Positions 1 through 7,661 of a stretch of 11,557 nt of DNA are shown here, one piece after another. The position numbers and the translations under genes were made by a program. Source of the stretch: Candidatus Omnitrophota bacterium (GTDB lineage: Bacteria > Ratteibacteria > UBA8468 > MWAK01); the NCBI GenBank assembly GCA_018829455.1, contig JAHJUB010000073.1, positions 1-11,557 of the forward strand, written 5' to 3'. Each line of letters starts with the position of its first letter. The stretch's first letter is position 1. The notes under the pieces are model-generated. The model saw only the letters and a program-made list of their open reading frames with translations. It searched no databases and was not told the origin of the DNA.

Positions 1-111
1 AACAACAAAATCCGTGTCTTCCAACGAAGAGCCTATGGGTTGAAAGATCAAGAGTATTTACGCTTGAAAGTTTTAACCTGTATGTTGCCGGAAATCGAAG
101 AAAATCCTTGA
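1..111 (+). CDS. ISL3-like transposase, C-terminal fragment (runs off left edge)
   Basis: The frame is open from base 1 to a TGA at 109-111 and gives 36 residues. They begin NNKIRVFQRRAYGLKDQEY and continue with LRLKVL. This N-x-K-I-(K/R)-x-x-x-R-x-A-(Y/R)-G pattern followed by an 'xYxRLKIL'-type helix is the usual C-terminal end of ISL3-family DDE transposases. The rest of the protein, including the catalytic DDE residues, lies outside the window. The same coding end occurs in inverted orientation at the right edge. The family call rests on motif recognition; a related DDE family cannot be excluded from so short a piece. Confidence 0.75.
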   Translation, partial: NNKIRVFQRRAYGLKDQEYLRLKVLTCMLPEIEENP

Positions 112-140
112 ATTTTACCCACTCACTTTGGAGAAGACCC
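1..140 (+). mobile_element. End of an insertion sequence, left copy (transposase 3' side)
   Basis: Bases 3-140 are identical, as reverse complement, to 11420-11557. Identity stops sharply after GGAGAAGACCC at 140, so this should be the outer boundary of the element. About 29 non-coding bases separate the transposase stop from that boundary, enough for a terminal inverted repeat. Read from outside, the end is GGGTCTTCTCCAAAG, which resembles the GG-x-TCTT start of many ISL3 elements (from memory). The next eight bases, GGTATTTA, could be the target duplication, but the other flank is not in the window. The element body lies to the left. Confidence 0.75.
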
Positions 141-156
141 GGTATTTAACGGGCAC

Positions 157-186
157 TTGACGGAGTTTTTAAAATAGTGGTATTCT
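157..186 (+). promoter_or_regulatory. Putative sigma70 promoter for the DUF2281 gene
   Basis: A -35-like TTGACG (157-162) and a -10-like TATTCT (181-186) are separated by 18 bases. Transcription would begin near 193, just before the Shine-Dalgarno site. Both boxes lie outside the insertion sequence (which ends at 140), so this is not a hybrid promoter created by the element. Confidence 0.4.
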
Positions 187-194
187 ATATTTTT

Positions 195-200
195 AGGAGG
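195..200 (+). promoter_or_regulatory. Strong Shine-Dalgarno site of the DUF2281 gene
   Basis: AGGAGG lies eight bases before the ATG at 209 and fixes that start. It is the only near-perfect Shine-Dalgarno site in front of any gene in this window; the starts at 665, 3105, 4299, 7892(-), 9797(-) and 9897 show none. Confidence 0.8.
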
Positions 201-208
201 AAAAAGAT

Positions 209-412
209 ATGCAGACGATAGAAGAAATGGTGAAACGGTTACCCCCGGAGTTCCAGGTGGAAGTGGCTAATTTCGTAGAATTCTTGCTGAAAAAGAGACA
301 GCCAACGCAAAAAAACCTGCGTTTAACCTGGGCCGGTGGTCTTCAGGAATTTCGAGGGAAATTTACCTCGTTACAATTACAGAAAAAGGCGCTGGAGTGG
401 TGGGGCGATTGA
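209..412 (+). CDS. DUF2281-type antitoxin-like protein (VapB role)
   Basis: This 67-residue protein has two recognisable parts. An N-terminal helix pair (about 1-31, LPPEFQVEVANFVEFLLKKR) matches the LPPELQxEVxDFIEFLLxK pattern of DUF2281. A C-terminal segment with WAGGL (about 41-45) ends in LQKKALEWWGD and matches the WAGALxxL...LQxKALEWW tail of the same family. Such proteins usually precede a PIN-domain VapC-like toxin and are thought to neutralise it. Here the next gene starts directly after the stop codon, the expected toxin position, but that gene is a shortened remnant, so the antitoxin probably has no active partner. The start is set by AGGAGG at 195-200. DNA binding and autoregulation would be typical but are not visible in the sequence. 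Confidence 0.75.
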   Translation: MQTIEEMVKRLPPEFQVEVANFVEFLLKKRQPTQKNLRLTWAGGLQEFRGKFTSLQLQKKALEWWGD

Positions 413-562
413 ATGTATCTTGTTGATGACGCCTACCAATATATTGCGTCTCAGAAACACAATTTTTCCTTGGTGAGTTTTGACAGCGACTTTGACCGCA
501 CCGCGCGTGGTCGGAAAACCCCAGCCGAAATCCTTGCAGATAAGAACCAGCCGTTTTCCTGA
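413..562 (+). pseudogene. Remnant of a PIN-domain toxin (VapC-like) with internal deletion
   Basis: A 49-codon frame starts at the ATG directly after the antitoxin's TGA. It begins MYLVDDAYQYIAS and continues with LVSFDSDFDRT and RGRKTPAEI. MYLVD is the normal start of a PIN domain, whose first Asp is a metal ligand; next should come T-N and roughly 80-90 more residues. Instead the protein passes straight into D-A-x-Q-Y-x-A...SFDxDFD, normally the C-terminal end of PIN toxins (beginning near the third acidic residue). The middle of the domain, including the conserved central Glu/Asp, is absent although the reading frame is kept. A full PIN domain is about 130 residues, so nuclease activity is very unlikely. 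No stop codon or frameshift is visible; the inactivation is a clean in-frame deletion. Confidence 0.6.
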
Positions 563-610
563 GAGGCTCCCGCTTCCTTAGAACGGAGGAGATTTTAACC
601 TTCCTTAATG

Positions 611-619
611 TGATATAAT
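611..619 (+). promoter_or_regulatory. Putative extended -10 promoter for the SWIM-SNF2 gene
   Basis: TGATATAAT at 611-619 is a perfect TATAAT preceded by the TG of an extended -10. No good -35 hexamer is seen 16-18 bases upstream, which an extended -10 does not need. Transcription would start near 626, leaving a leader of about 38 bases without a Shine-Dalgarno site. A weaker TG-T-TAATAC (643-651) lies closer to the ATG and would give a very short leader. The rest of 563-664 shows nothing recognisable. Confidence 0.45.
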
Positions 620-664
620 AAAAAGGTCAAGTAATTTTTTCCTGTTAATACTACGCCTGTTACC

Positions 665-3031
665 ATGGATAAAAGCAAAACGAAAAGAACGCCTCGTTCC
701 CGAAAGCCGGATGGGATGACGTTGGAAGAATGGCAGGTCGCTTTGCGGAGGGAATATGGCCGCGAGCAAAATTTTCTTTTTAAAAATGTTGGGAATGAAC
801 CAATATTTTCCGAATTTCAGGTTACCAATCCTCAGACAAATAGAACCTACCGGGTAGCCATCAGGGGGCGACAGTTAGGTGAAAATTTTTGTTCCTGTCT
901 GGATTTTGCCGTTAATGCCCTTGGCACCTGCAAACATATTGAATATACTCTGGCCAGACTGGAACGGAAACGTGGGGGTAAAAAGGCGCTCTTGGTTGAG
1001 TTCCAGCCTGAATTTTCCGAGGTTTTCTTGCGTTATGGCGCCAAGCGTGAGTTGGTTTTCCGTCCGGGTTCGCAATGCCCGCCATTATTGAAAGAATTAG
1101 CAGGCCGTTACTTCAACCAGAATGGAATCCTTAAGGAAGAATCTTATGCCCACTTTGATGCTTTTCTGAAAGAGGCATCCCCAATTAGTCAGGGGCAGGG
1201 ACTTCGCTGTTATGAAGACGCTGTTTCCTTTGTGGCGCAGGTGCGGGACAAAGCAAACCTTGGGCAGCGTGTTGACAAACTGCTTCCGGAAGGAAAAGAG
1301 AGCGCGGTCTTTAAGGATTTACTCAAATATTCCCTGTATCCCTACCAGCGTGAAGGCGCTTTATTTGCGGCTAAAACCGGCCGATGTCTGATTGCCGATG
1401 AGATGGGATTGGGGAAGACGGTTGAGGCTATTGCGGCTATTGAGATTTTGTCCCGGGTGGCGGGTGTGGAACATATCTTAATTATCTGCCCTACCTCGTT
1501 AAAATATCAGTGGAAACGTGAAATCGAAAGGTTTACCACCAAACGAACGGTGGAAATAGTGGAAGGACCGCGTGCGGTACGCGCCGGGCAATATGCCTCG
1601 GAAACCTTTTATAAAATTACCAATTATCACGTAATCCATAGCGATTTGGAGATGATTCAGAACTGGCAGCCGGATTTAGTGATACTTGATGAAGCCCAGC
1701 GGATTAAAAATTGGAAGACCCGAACCGCCCAAAGCGTTAAGAGGCTAAAATCTGACTATGCAATCGTCTTGACCGGCACTCCTCTGGAAAACCGGATAGA
1801 AGAGATTCATTCCATCGTAGAATTTGTGGACCGTTTTCACCTTGGTCCTCTTTTCCGTTTTCTGGCCGAACATCAGCAGACAGATGAATACGGTAAGGTA
1901 ATAGGTTACCGCAATCTTACTAAAATCAATGAGACCCTTAAACCGATCCTTATCCGCCGGACTAAAAAAGAAGTTCTGAAGGAATTACCGGAGAAGTTGG
2001 TTAAGAACTTTTTCGTCCCGATGACCAAGGAACAAATGAAGTATCACGAAGAGAATCGGGAAATCGTCGCGCGTCTGGTGGCCAAATGGCGGCGGCATCG
2101 TTTTCTCTCCGAGGTGGACCAGCGGCGCCTGATGATTGCCTTGCAGAACATGCGGATGGTCTGTGACAGCACCTATCTTATTGACCAGAAGACCGACCAT
2201 GGCGCTAAAGCCCATGAATTCATCTCCTTACTCTCCGAAATTTTCGAAGAACCTAAAACAAAAGTGGTCGTTTTCAGTCAGTGGGTTCGGATGCATAAAC
2301 TGCTGGTAAACCATTTGACACCTCGGAAAGATTTTGTCTTATTTTGCGGTGAAGTTCCCAGCAAAGACAGGAAGGACTTAATTGAAAGGTTCAAAGAGGA
2401 CCCATCCTGCCGTTTGTTTCTCTCAACCGATGTCGGCGGAGTTGGTCTAAACTTAGAGAATGCTTCCGTGGTCGTTAATATGGACCAACCGTGGAATCCG
2501 GCGGTTCTGGAACAGCGGATTGGCCGTGTCCACCGGTTAGGTCAGTCTCAACCGGTTCGGGTGATTAACTTCATCGCTCAAGGGACAATTGAACACGGGA
2601 TGCTTGACCTGCTATCTTTTAAGCAGTCCCTGTTCTCCGGTGTCCTTGATGGGAGTCAGGATGAAGTATTCTTCGGTGGAACAAGACTCAAACGATTTAT
2701 GGATACGGTAGAGAGGGCGGCTACTTCAATTCCTTCACCAATGCCTCAAGAAACGGAACCTTCTCTTGATATTACTACCGGCGAGAAGACTACTTCATTA
2801 CCAGGGGAGGTGTGGACTGATGTCATTTCTACCGGACTGTCATTGCTCAACAAAATAAGCCAGGCGCTTATTACCGGGAAAACCAATGATGGTAAAAAAG
2901 AGGGAATATCCTTGCCGGATAAATTTCTCATTAAAGATGAAAAGACCGGCAAGTCCTGTTTAAAGTTACCCTTGCCTGATAAGGATACCATTCAAAAAGT
3001 CATCAATCTGCTTAATGCCCTAATACCTTAA
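665..3031 (+). CDS. SNF2-family ATPase with N-terminal SWIM zinc finger
   Basis: This is a 788-residue superfamily 2 helicase-like ATPase of the SNF2 group, which uses ATP to move along duplex DNA and displace or remodel bound proteins rather than unwind strands. A SWIM zinc finger is visible at C76-x-C78...C89-x-H91 and may bind nucleic acid or protein. The first RecA-like lobe holds the P-loop DEMGLGKT (245-252), the Walker B box DEAQ (342-345) and TGTP (370-373). The second lobe holds FSQW (537-540), TDVGGVGLN (588-596) and QRIGRVHRLGQ (617-627). All motor motifs look intact. A post-motor segment (about 643-683, FKQSLFSGVLDG, GGTRLKRFM) is followed by a low-complexity linker and a short tail. 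ATG 665 is the first possible start, with an in-frame TAA at 632-634 and no Shine-Dalgarno. A second, RapA-like SNF2 gene lies 1.3 kb downstream on the same strand. The substrate cannot be inferred. Confidence 0.92.
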   Translation: MDKSKTKRTPRSRKPDGMTLEEWQVALRREYGREQNFLFKNVGNEPIFSEFQVTNPQTNRTYRVAIRGRQLGENFCSCLDFAVNALGTCKHIEYTLARLERKRGGKKALLVEFQPEFSEVFLRYGAKRELVFRPGSQCPPLLKELAGRYFNQNGILKEESYAHFDAFLKEASPISQGQGLRCYEDAVSFVAQVRDKANLGQRVDKLLPEGKESAVFKDLLKYSLYPYQREGALFAAKTGRCLIADEMGLGKTVEAIAAIEILSRVAGVEHILIICPTSLKYQWKREIERFTTKRTVEIVEGPRAVRAGQYASETFYKITNYHVIHSDLEMIQNWQPDLVILDEAQRIKNWKTRTAQSVKRLKSDYAIVLTGTPLENRIEEIHSIVEFVDRFHLGPLFRFLAEHQQTDEYGKVIGYRNLTKINETLKPILIRRTKKEVLKELPEKLVKNFFVPMTKEQMKYHEENREIVARLVAKWRRHRFLSEVDQRRLMIALQNMRMVCDSTYLIDQKTDHGAKAHEFISLLSEIFEEPKTKVVVFSQWVRMHKLLVNHLTPRKDFVLFCGEVPSKDRKDLIERFKEDPSCRLFLSTDVGGVGLNLENASVVVNMDQPWNPAVLEQRIGRVHRLGQSQPVRVINFIAQGTIEHGMLDLLSFKQSLFSGVLDGSQDEVFFGGTRLKRFMDTVERAATSIPSPMPQETEPSLDITTGEKTTSLPGEVWTDVISTGLSLLNKISQALITGKTNDGKKEGISLPDKFLIKDEKTGKSCLKLPLPDKDTIQKVINLLNALIP

Positions 3032-3066
3032 CCCCATCTGGAAATGTTTGTAAATACTGCGGTGCA

Positions 3067-3096
3067 TTGACATAAGGGGGAAAATTGGGATATAAT
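3067..3096 (+). promoter_or_regulatory. Consensus sigma70 promoter for the DUF4143 gene, apparently leaderless
   Basis: A perfect TTGACA (3067-3072) and a perfect TATAAT (3091-3096) are 18 bases apart. Only eight bases separate the -10 box from the ATG at 3105, so transcription should begin within a base or two of the start codon. The message would be leaderless or nearly so, which agrees with the lack of a Shine-Dalgarno site. The promoter also means this gene, and probably the two after it, can be expressed independently of the SNF2 gene upstream. Confidence 0.75.
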
Positions 3097-3104
3097 CTCC
3101 GAAT

Positions 3105-4286
3105 ATGCGACATAAACATCAACTGATTTTACGGCCCGGCTTATTAGATAGAATCGAGCGGAGTCTCACTGAAGCGACGGTAACGGTATTGTTGGGAACC
3201 AGACAAACAGGAAAGACTACTCTGGCGCGATTGTATGCCGGAAAAAGGGCGGCCTCCCAAAAAGTTCACTATTTTGATCTCGAACGGCCTACTGACCTTA
3301 CGGCGCTTTCTAACCCGGAACTGACACTTAGATCGCTTGAAGGGTTAGTTATCATTGACGAGGTGCAACGGCGACCGGAACTCTTCTCGTTTCTTCGACC
3401 TCTGGTAGACCGAACGCCGAGGTTGTTAAAATTTTTCTTGCTTGGCAGCGCCTCGCCTACTCTGGTTAAAGGTGTTTCTGAGTCACTTGCAGGACGGGCG
3501 CTATTCATCAACGTACCGGGTTTTTCACTTCAGGAAGTAAGCGCAACAACAAACAATGAGGAGAGCCTCTGGTTAAGGGGCGGATTTCCCCGTTCCTGGT
3601 TAGCCTCTAACAATAGCGCCAGTTTACGCTGGCGTGAATCCTTTGTCGCCACGTTCCTGGAACGCGACCTTCCCCAATTAGGTATTCGGATACCCGCAGA
3701 AACCCTGCGGCGTTTTTGGTGTATGCTATGTCACTATCACGGCCAAATCTGGAATGCGTCCGAAATTGCGAGGTCGATCAGTGTAACCGAAAAGACGGCC
3801 CGACATTACTTAGACATTCTTGTCGGTACCTATGTAATGCGGACCTTACCGCCCTGGTATGAAAACATAGGAAAGCGTCAGGTAAAGTCCCCGAAGGTAT
3901 ATGTAAGGGACAGTGGACTGTTACACGCGCTTTTAGGGATTGAGACACCGGCAGACCTACGTGCGCATCCGAAGTATGGCGCCTCCTGGGAAGGATTTTT
4001 CCTGGAACAGGTTTTAATGCTTTTGGGGGACCAGCATGCTTTTTTCTGGGGTACGCATCGCGGAGCAGAGTTGAACCTGTTGATAATACATCATGGCAAA
4101 CGTTACGGTTTTGAGTTTAAGTGTCAGGATGCGCCGACGATGACCCGCTCTCTGCATGTGGCGCTGGAAGACTTACGGTTAGAAAAGGCCTTTGTTATTT
4201 ATCCGGGCGAGCGCCAGTATCTTGTTCATGATAAAGTACGGGTTGTGCCGCTTCAAGATTTTATAGCCAACAAAGCAGGATTGTAA
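3105..4286 (+). CDS. AAA ATPase with DUF4143 C-terminal domain
   Basis: This 393-residue protein belongs to the common AAA_14/DUF4143 group of P-loop ATPases, whose cellular role is poorly known. Visible are the Walker A GTRQTGKTT (31-39), the Walker B VIIDEVQ (82-88), the sensor-like LLGSAS (113-117 region), the family-typical W/L-RGGFP stretch (157-162) and a winged-helix-like segment (about 216-240). The C-terminal part (about 295-345) has the restriction endonuclease-like layout of the family: an early Glu at E299, then AELN (321-324) and FEFK (336-339). The usual E-x-D is E-x-N here (N324), so nuclease activity is doubtful. The gene has its own strong promoter. It ends 12 bases before the RapA-like gene, in the same frame, so the two are probably co-transcribed. 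It may be unrelated cargo sitting between two SNF2 genes. Full length for the family. Confidence 0.9.
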   Translation: MRHKHQLILRPGLLDRIERSLTEATVTVLLGTRQTGKTTLARLYAGKRAASQKVHYFDLERPTDLTALSNPELTLRSLEGLVIIDEVQRRPELFSFLRPLVDRTPRLLKFFLLGSASPTLVKGVSESLAGRALFINVPGFSLQEVSATTNNEESLWLRGGFPRSWLASNNSASLRWRESFVATFLERDLPQLGIRIPAETLRRFWCMLCHYHGQIWNASEIARSISVTEKTARHYLDILVGTYVMRTLPPWYENIGKRQVKSPKVYVRDSGLLHALLGIETPADLRAHPKYGASWEGFFLEQVLMLLGDQHAFFWGTHRGAELNLLIIHHGKRYGFEFKCQDAPTMTRSLHVALEDLRLEKAFVIYPGERQYLVHDKVRVVPLQDFIANKAGL

Positions 4287-4298
4287 CTACTCCCTCTT

Positions 4299-6527
4299 AT
4301 GTCTCACTCATATCACGAAGAAATAGTTTCCGGAACCCTGGGTGATGTATATCGGGACTACCTGCGTTTTGTAAAAAAAGGTAAACATGAAAGAGCCTAC
4401 CGCTGTCTGGAAAGGATGCTTGGCGTTCTGCCGGAAGATGTGGAACTTCTTCAGGAAATCACCAACTTATGTCTGGTGCGGTGGAAAAACTACCGGTTGG
4501 GCAAAAGATGGGCGAAGATATTGGTAAGAATGCGTGCCCGATGGCCTGATTATGTGACTCTTGCTTACTTAGAAACAAATCTGGGGGATTTTGAACAGGC
4601 AAGAAAACATCTGAAAAAGGCGGCCGAACTGCAGAAGAAACAGCCGCGAATTAAAGCTGGCCAGCCACCCAAAAAAGCATTCTTTGAACTGGGAGACTTT
4701 ATCCGGGCAAAAGAAGCGGAATGGCACACCAAAACAGAAATCAAGAAGTTAAAACCGACCTTGCCATTTCTGAAGAAGCAGATTTTCCCGATAAAGGAAG
4801 AACCCCTAAAGGTAGCAGCGTCCATTCCTTCCTATACTATTTCGGTAAAAACAGAGCCGTTTGACGAGAAAGGCCTTTCCGACCTTTTTTGCGGCGCTCC
4901 GGCTACCTTAAAAAGCTGCCGGATGTTAATTGACTATATCTACCTTACCATCCAGCGGGAGTTTGATGAATTACTCTGTTTGCAGGCGATTAAAGGAGTA
5001 GAAAAGTACTGGTACCAAATTGAAACGGTAAAGAAGGTTCTCAAACACCTTCGCGGCCGGGTTCTTCTGTGTGATGAAGTTGGGTTGGGAAAGACCATTG
5101 AAACCGGGATGCTTATAAAAGAATATTGCCTGCGCGGTATGGCTAAAAATGTTCTCATCCTTACACCGCCATCTCTTGTTTCGCAATGGCAGGAAGAGAT
5201 GGAAACGAAATTTAGTATCCGGTTTATCACCACCGAGGACCCTCAATTTACCAAAACTCCGGAAAATTTCTGGAAAAATAGGTTCATTATCGCCTCGCTT
5301 CATACCGCCAAGACGAATAAGAACGTGTCCCTTATTACCAATCAATTCTATGACATCGTGGTTGTTGATGAAGCACACCACTTGAGGAACAAAAATACCC
5401 TGGCCTGGAAACTCATTAACCTGATTGAGAAGAGGTTTATCTTTCTCCTTACCGCTACTCCGATTCAAAATGACCTGATTGAACTCTTTAACCTGATTAC
5501 CCTTCTTAAAGTCGGTGAATTCAAGACCCAGAAGCTCTTCCGGCAAGAATACGTTCAGAGAGGAAACCGGCGGATCCCCACCAATAAAGAAGGGTTGCAA
5601 AATCTTTTAAGGAACGTAATGATTAGAAATACCAGAAGCGCGATTGACCTTAAACTTCCCCAAAGGTTTGCCGTGACGATTAGATTGGAACCAACCGAAG
5701 GAGAAAAGAAGATTTTCGGGGGGATTAATGATTATCTGAAAAAAAGCGGGTTCAAAAAACCACTCCTTAATCTCCTCTTAAGAGAAGCCGGAAGCAGCCC
5801 GTTTGCCTTAAAAGATACCCTGCTCAAAATAGATCCTGACGGCAGCGCAAAAGATATGGTTGACGCCATAGACAGCCTGCCGGAAACATGTAAAGGAAAA
5901 GCGCTGATAGAAATCCTTCGGAAAAATCCCGAAAACAAAAAAATTATCTTCACCCAATTCCGGAAAAGTGTAGACTATCTTGTTGACTTACTGCGAAGGA
6001 ATGGCATACCCGCCGTTACCTTCCGGGGGGATATGTCTCCTCAGGAAAAAGACGTCTCAGTTGAACGTTTCAGAAACGAAGCGCTTGTTCTGGTTTCCAC
6101 GGAAACCGGTGGTGAAGGCAGAAACATGCAGTTCTGTAATACGATCATAAATTTTGACCTTCCCTGGAATCCGATGAGAATAGAACAAAGGATCGGAAGG
6201 CTCCATAGAATCGGACAAAAACATGATGTTTTTATCTTTAATCTTTCGGTCCGGGGGACGATTGAGGACTATATTATCGACATCCTGGATAACAAAATAA
6301 ATATGTTTCAGATGGTGATCGGAGAGATCGAGCCAATCATGGGACACCTCGGAGAAGATAAGGATTTTGAGGAGATAATTATGGAACTCTGGTTAAAGAG
6401 TGAAAATACCGAAAAACTAAAAGATGCTTTCCAGGAGTTGGGAAATGAACTTTTAGCGGCTAAAAATAATTATCTTCAGTCAAAAATACTTGATAACGAA
6501 GTATTTGGTCAGGACTACGAAACGTGA
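4299..6527 (+). CDS. RapA/HepA-like SNF2 ATPase with TPR-like N-terminal domain
   Basis: This 742-residue SNF2 motor differs from the one at 665. Residues 1-115 are helical with TPR-like spacing (AYRCLERMLGVLPEDVELL; YLETNLGDFEQARKHLKKA) and probably bind protein. A charged linker follows to about 200. The first motor lobe has DEVGLGKT (259-266), DEAHH (357-361) and TATP (385-388); the second has FTQF (551-554), TETGGEGRN (601-609) and QRIGRLHRIGQ (630-640). DEVGLGKTIE-x-G and TETGGEGRN are typical of the RapA/HepA branch, whose E. coli member recycles stalled RNA polymerase. RapA's own polymerase-binding domains are not recognisable, so the same role should not be assumed. The ATG lies in the same frame as the preceding gene, separated by its TAA and four codons; no Shine-Dalgarno is visible, so translation may be coupled. 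The stop overlaps the start of the zinc-binding partner. Confidence 0.92.
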   Translation: MSHSYHEEIVSGTLGDVYRDYLRFVKKGKHERAYRCLERMLGVLPEDVELLQEITNLCLVRWKNYRLGKRWAKILVRMRARWPDYVTLAYLETNLGDFEQARKHLKKAAELQKKQPRIKAGQPPKKAFFELGDFIRAKEAEWHTKTEIKKLKPTLPFLKKQIFPIKEEPLKVAASIPSYTISVKTEPFDEKGLSDLFCGAPATLKSCRMLIDYIYLTIQREFDELLCLQAIKGVEKYWYQIETVKKVLKHLRGRVLLCDEVGLGKTIETGMLIKEYCLRGMAKNVLILTPPSLVSQWQEEMETKFSIRFITTEDPQFTKTPENFWKNRFIIASLHTAKTNKNVSLITNQFYDIVVVDEAHHLRNKNTLAWKLINLIEKRFIFLLTATPIQNDLIELFNLITLLKVGEFKTQKLFRQEYVQRGNRRIPTNKEGLQNLLRNVMIRNTRSAIDLKLPQRFAVTIRLEPTEGEKKIFGGINDYLKKSGFKKPLLNLLLREAGSSPFALKDTLLKIDPDGSAKDMVDAIDSLPETCKGKALIEILRKNPENKKIIFTQFRKSVDYLVDLLRRNGIPAVTFRGDMSPQEKDVSVERFRNEALVLVSTETGGEGRNMQFCNTIINFDLPWNPMRIEQRIGRLHRIGQKHDVFIFNLSVRGTIEDYIIDILDNKINMFQMVIGEIEPIMGHLGEDKDFEEIIMELWLKSENTEKLKDAFQELGNELLAAKNNYLQSKILDNEVFGQDYET

Positions 6528-7648
6528 TGCAACGAATATTGCCCGAGGTAATAACTGCCTTATTGGAATATCATGGGGCGGTTGTGGAAAAGAGAGAGGA
6601 TAATTCCCTGGAGGTCATTTGCCCGCCGGAGATATCCCGGATTCTTGGTATTCCCGAATATGCGCCGCTGTATTTTTCTCAGAAAGGCGAGTTTCAGGAA
6701 GGAATTTGCGCCTCATATGATTCCGATTTTTTCAATACCATCGAAAACCTCTTTGCGGGCAAAAGAAAAATTTGTAGTGCGACCTACGTATCTTCTCTTC
6801 CTAACACCGAAAAAATATCCCGGGTAATTACCGAAAACGTTCCTTTGAATAACGCCACCTTTCGTTTGACTAAAAATGAGGTAAAAAATATTTCTTACCT
6901 CTTGTGTTATTTCAAATATACCGCGCTGTCCGACGAAAAACATGAAGGAATCCTGCCGGTATTAATAAACGAAATGAACCTTTCGACAGTCATACCTTCC
7001 GAAGACTTCATAGCCAACCTAAAAGAAGGTGATGAGCAGGATAAAAAGATCGAGAAAGACGCTTTGAACAAGGTGATAAGAGCCGCCTATGCATTCGGTT
7101 TTTCTGCAGCCAGAGAAACGTTGCAGGATTTTATCAAAAGTCTGGAAAGAAGGCTTAATCGGGATAGCAAGAAAATCCATGAGTACTACGAAACCCTGAA
7201 AGATGAAACGCATAAGATCATAGAAAAACACGAAAAAACCATCAAAGATGGAAACGTAAACAAATTCTTTCAAAAATTAGCGGCCATTGAAACCGAACAG
7301 AAATGGAAGATTCACGATCTTTTGGCAAAGTATGCTTTAAGCCTCAAGATGGAGCCTGTTTCTCTTATCCGGATAAAGACAGAAACGATACTTTTCTGGA
7401 TAGAGATAAAACGGCGGATTTCTTCCCGGGTCTTTCCTCTTGCCTACAATCCCTTAATCAAACAGTTAGATTCCTTGCCCTGTGAGGTTTGTTTTAATCC
7501 CCACCCACCCTACTTTATCTGCGACGATAAACTCCACATTGTTTGTTCTCACTGCTTTGTTGATTGTCCCCGCTGCGGAAAGAAATTCTGCCAGGCCTGC
7601 TATCCGGTATGCCCAAAATGTAACTGTGACCGTAGGCGTCTTCCATAA
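6527..7648 (+). CDS. Coiled-coil protein with Cys-rich zinc-binding C-terminus, partner of the RapA-like ATPase
   Basis: I recognise no named family for this 373-residue protein. Two starts fit: the ATG at 6527, whose first base is the last base of the upstream stop (TGATG), or the GTG at 6524, which adds one residue. Either implies translational coupling to the SNF2 gene. Counting from the GTG, residues 5-55 form an alpha/beta segment, about 195-260 are charged, helical and probably a coiled coil, and 320-368 hold 12 cysteines, including five CxxC pairs (C320/C323, C341/C344, C348/C351, C356/C359, C363/C366). That is enough for two or three zinc sites, like tandem zinc ribbons. In Bacillus the SNF2 protein YqhH is encoded beside YqhG, a protein with a roughly similar N-terminal layout (from memory), so this may be an adaptor for the motor. 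That comparison is only suggestive. The gene converges on the ferredoxin gene with 13 bases between stops and no visible terminator. Confidence 0.85.
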   Translation: MQRILPEVITALLEYHGAVVEKREDNSLEVICPPEISRILGIPEYAPLYFSQKGEFQEGICASYDSDFFNTIENLFAGKRKICSATYVSSLPNTEKISRVITENVPLNNATFRLTKNEVKNISYLLCYFKYTALSDEKHEGILPVLINEMNLSTVIPSEDFIANLKEGDEQDKKIEKDALNKVIRAAYAFGFSAARETLQDFIKSLERRLNRDSKKIHEYYETLKDETHKIIEKHEKTIKDGNVNKFFQKLAAIETEQKWKIHDLLAKYALSLKMEPVSLIRIKTETILFWIEIKRRISSRVFPLAYNPLIKQLDSLPCEVCFNPHPPYFICDDKLHIVCSHCFVDCPRCGKKFCQACYPVCPKCNCDRRRLP

Positions 7649-7661
7649 AACGCTGAATATC

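Noticed and set aside
4971..5600. A 209-codon open frame on the minus strand inside the RapA-like gene
   Set aside because: It lies wholly within a gene with intact SNF2 motifs on the other strand, its translation resembles no known protein, and it has no start signals.
665..7648. DISARM, BREX or another known SNF2-containing defence system
   Set aside because: No methylase, PglZ, DUF1998 or phospholipase D nuclease gene is present, and neither SNF2 protein shows features specific to those systems.
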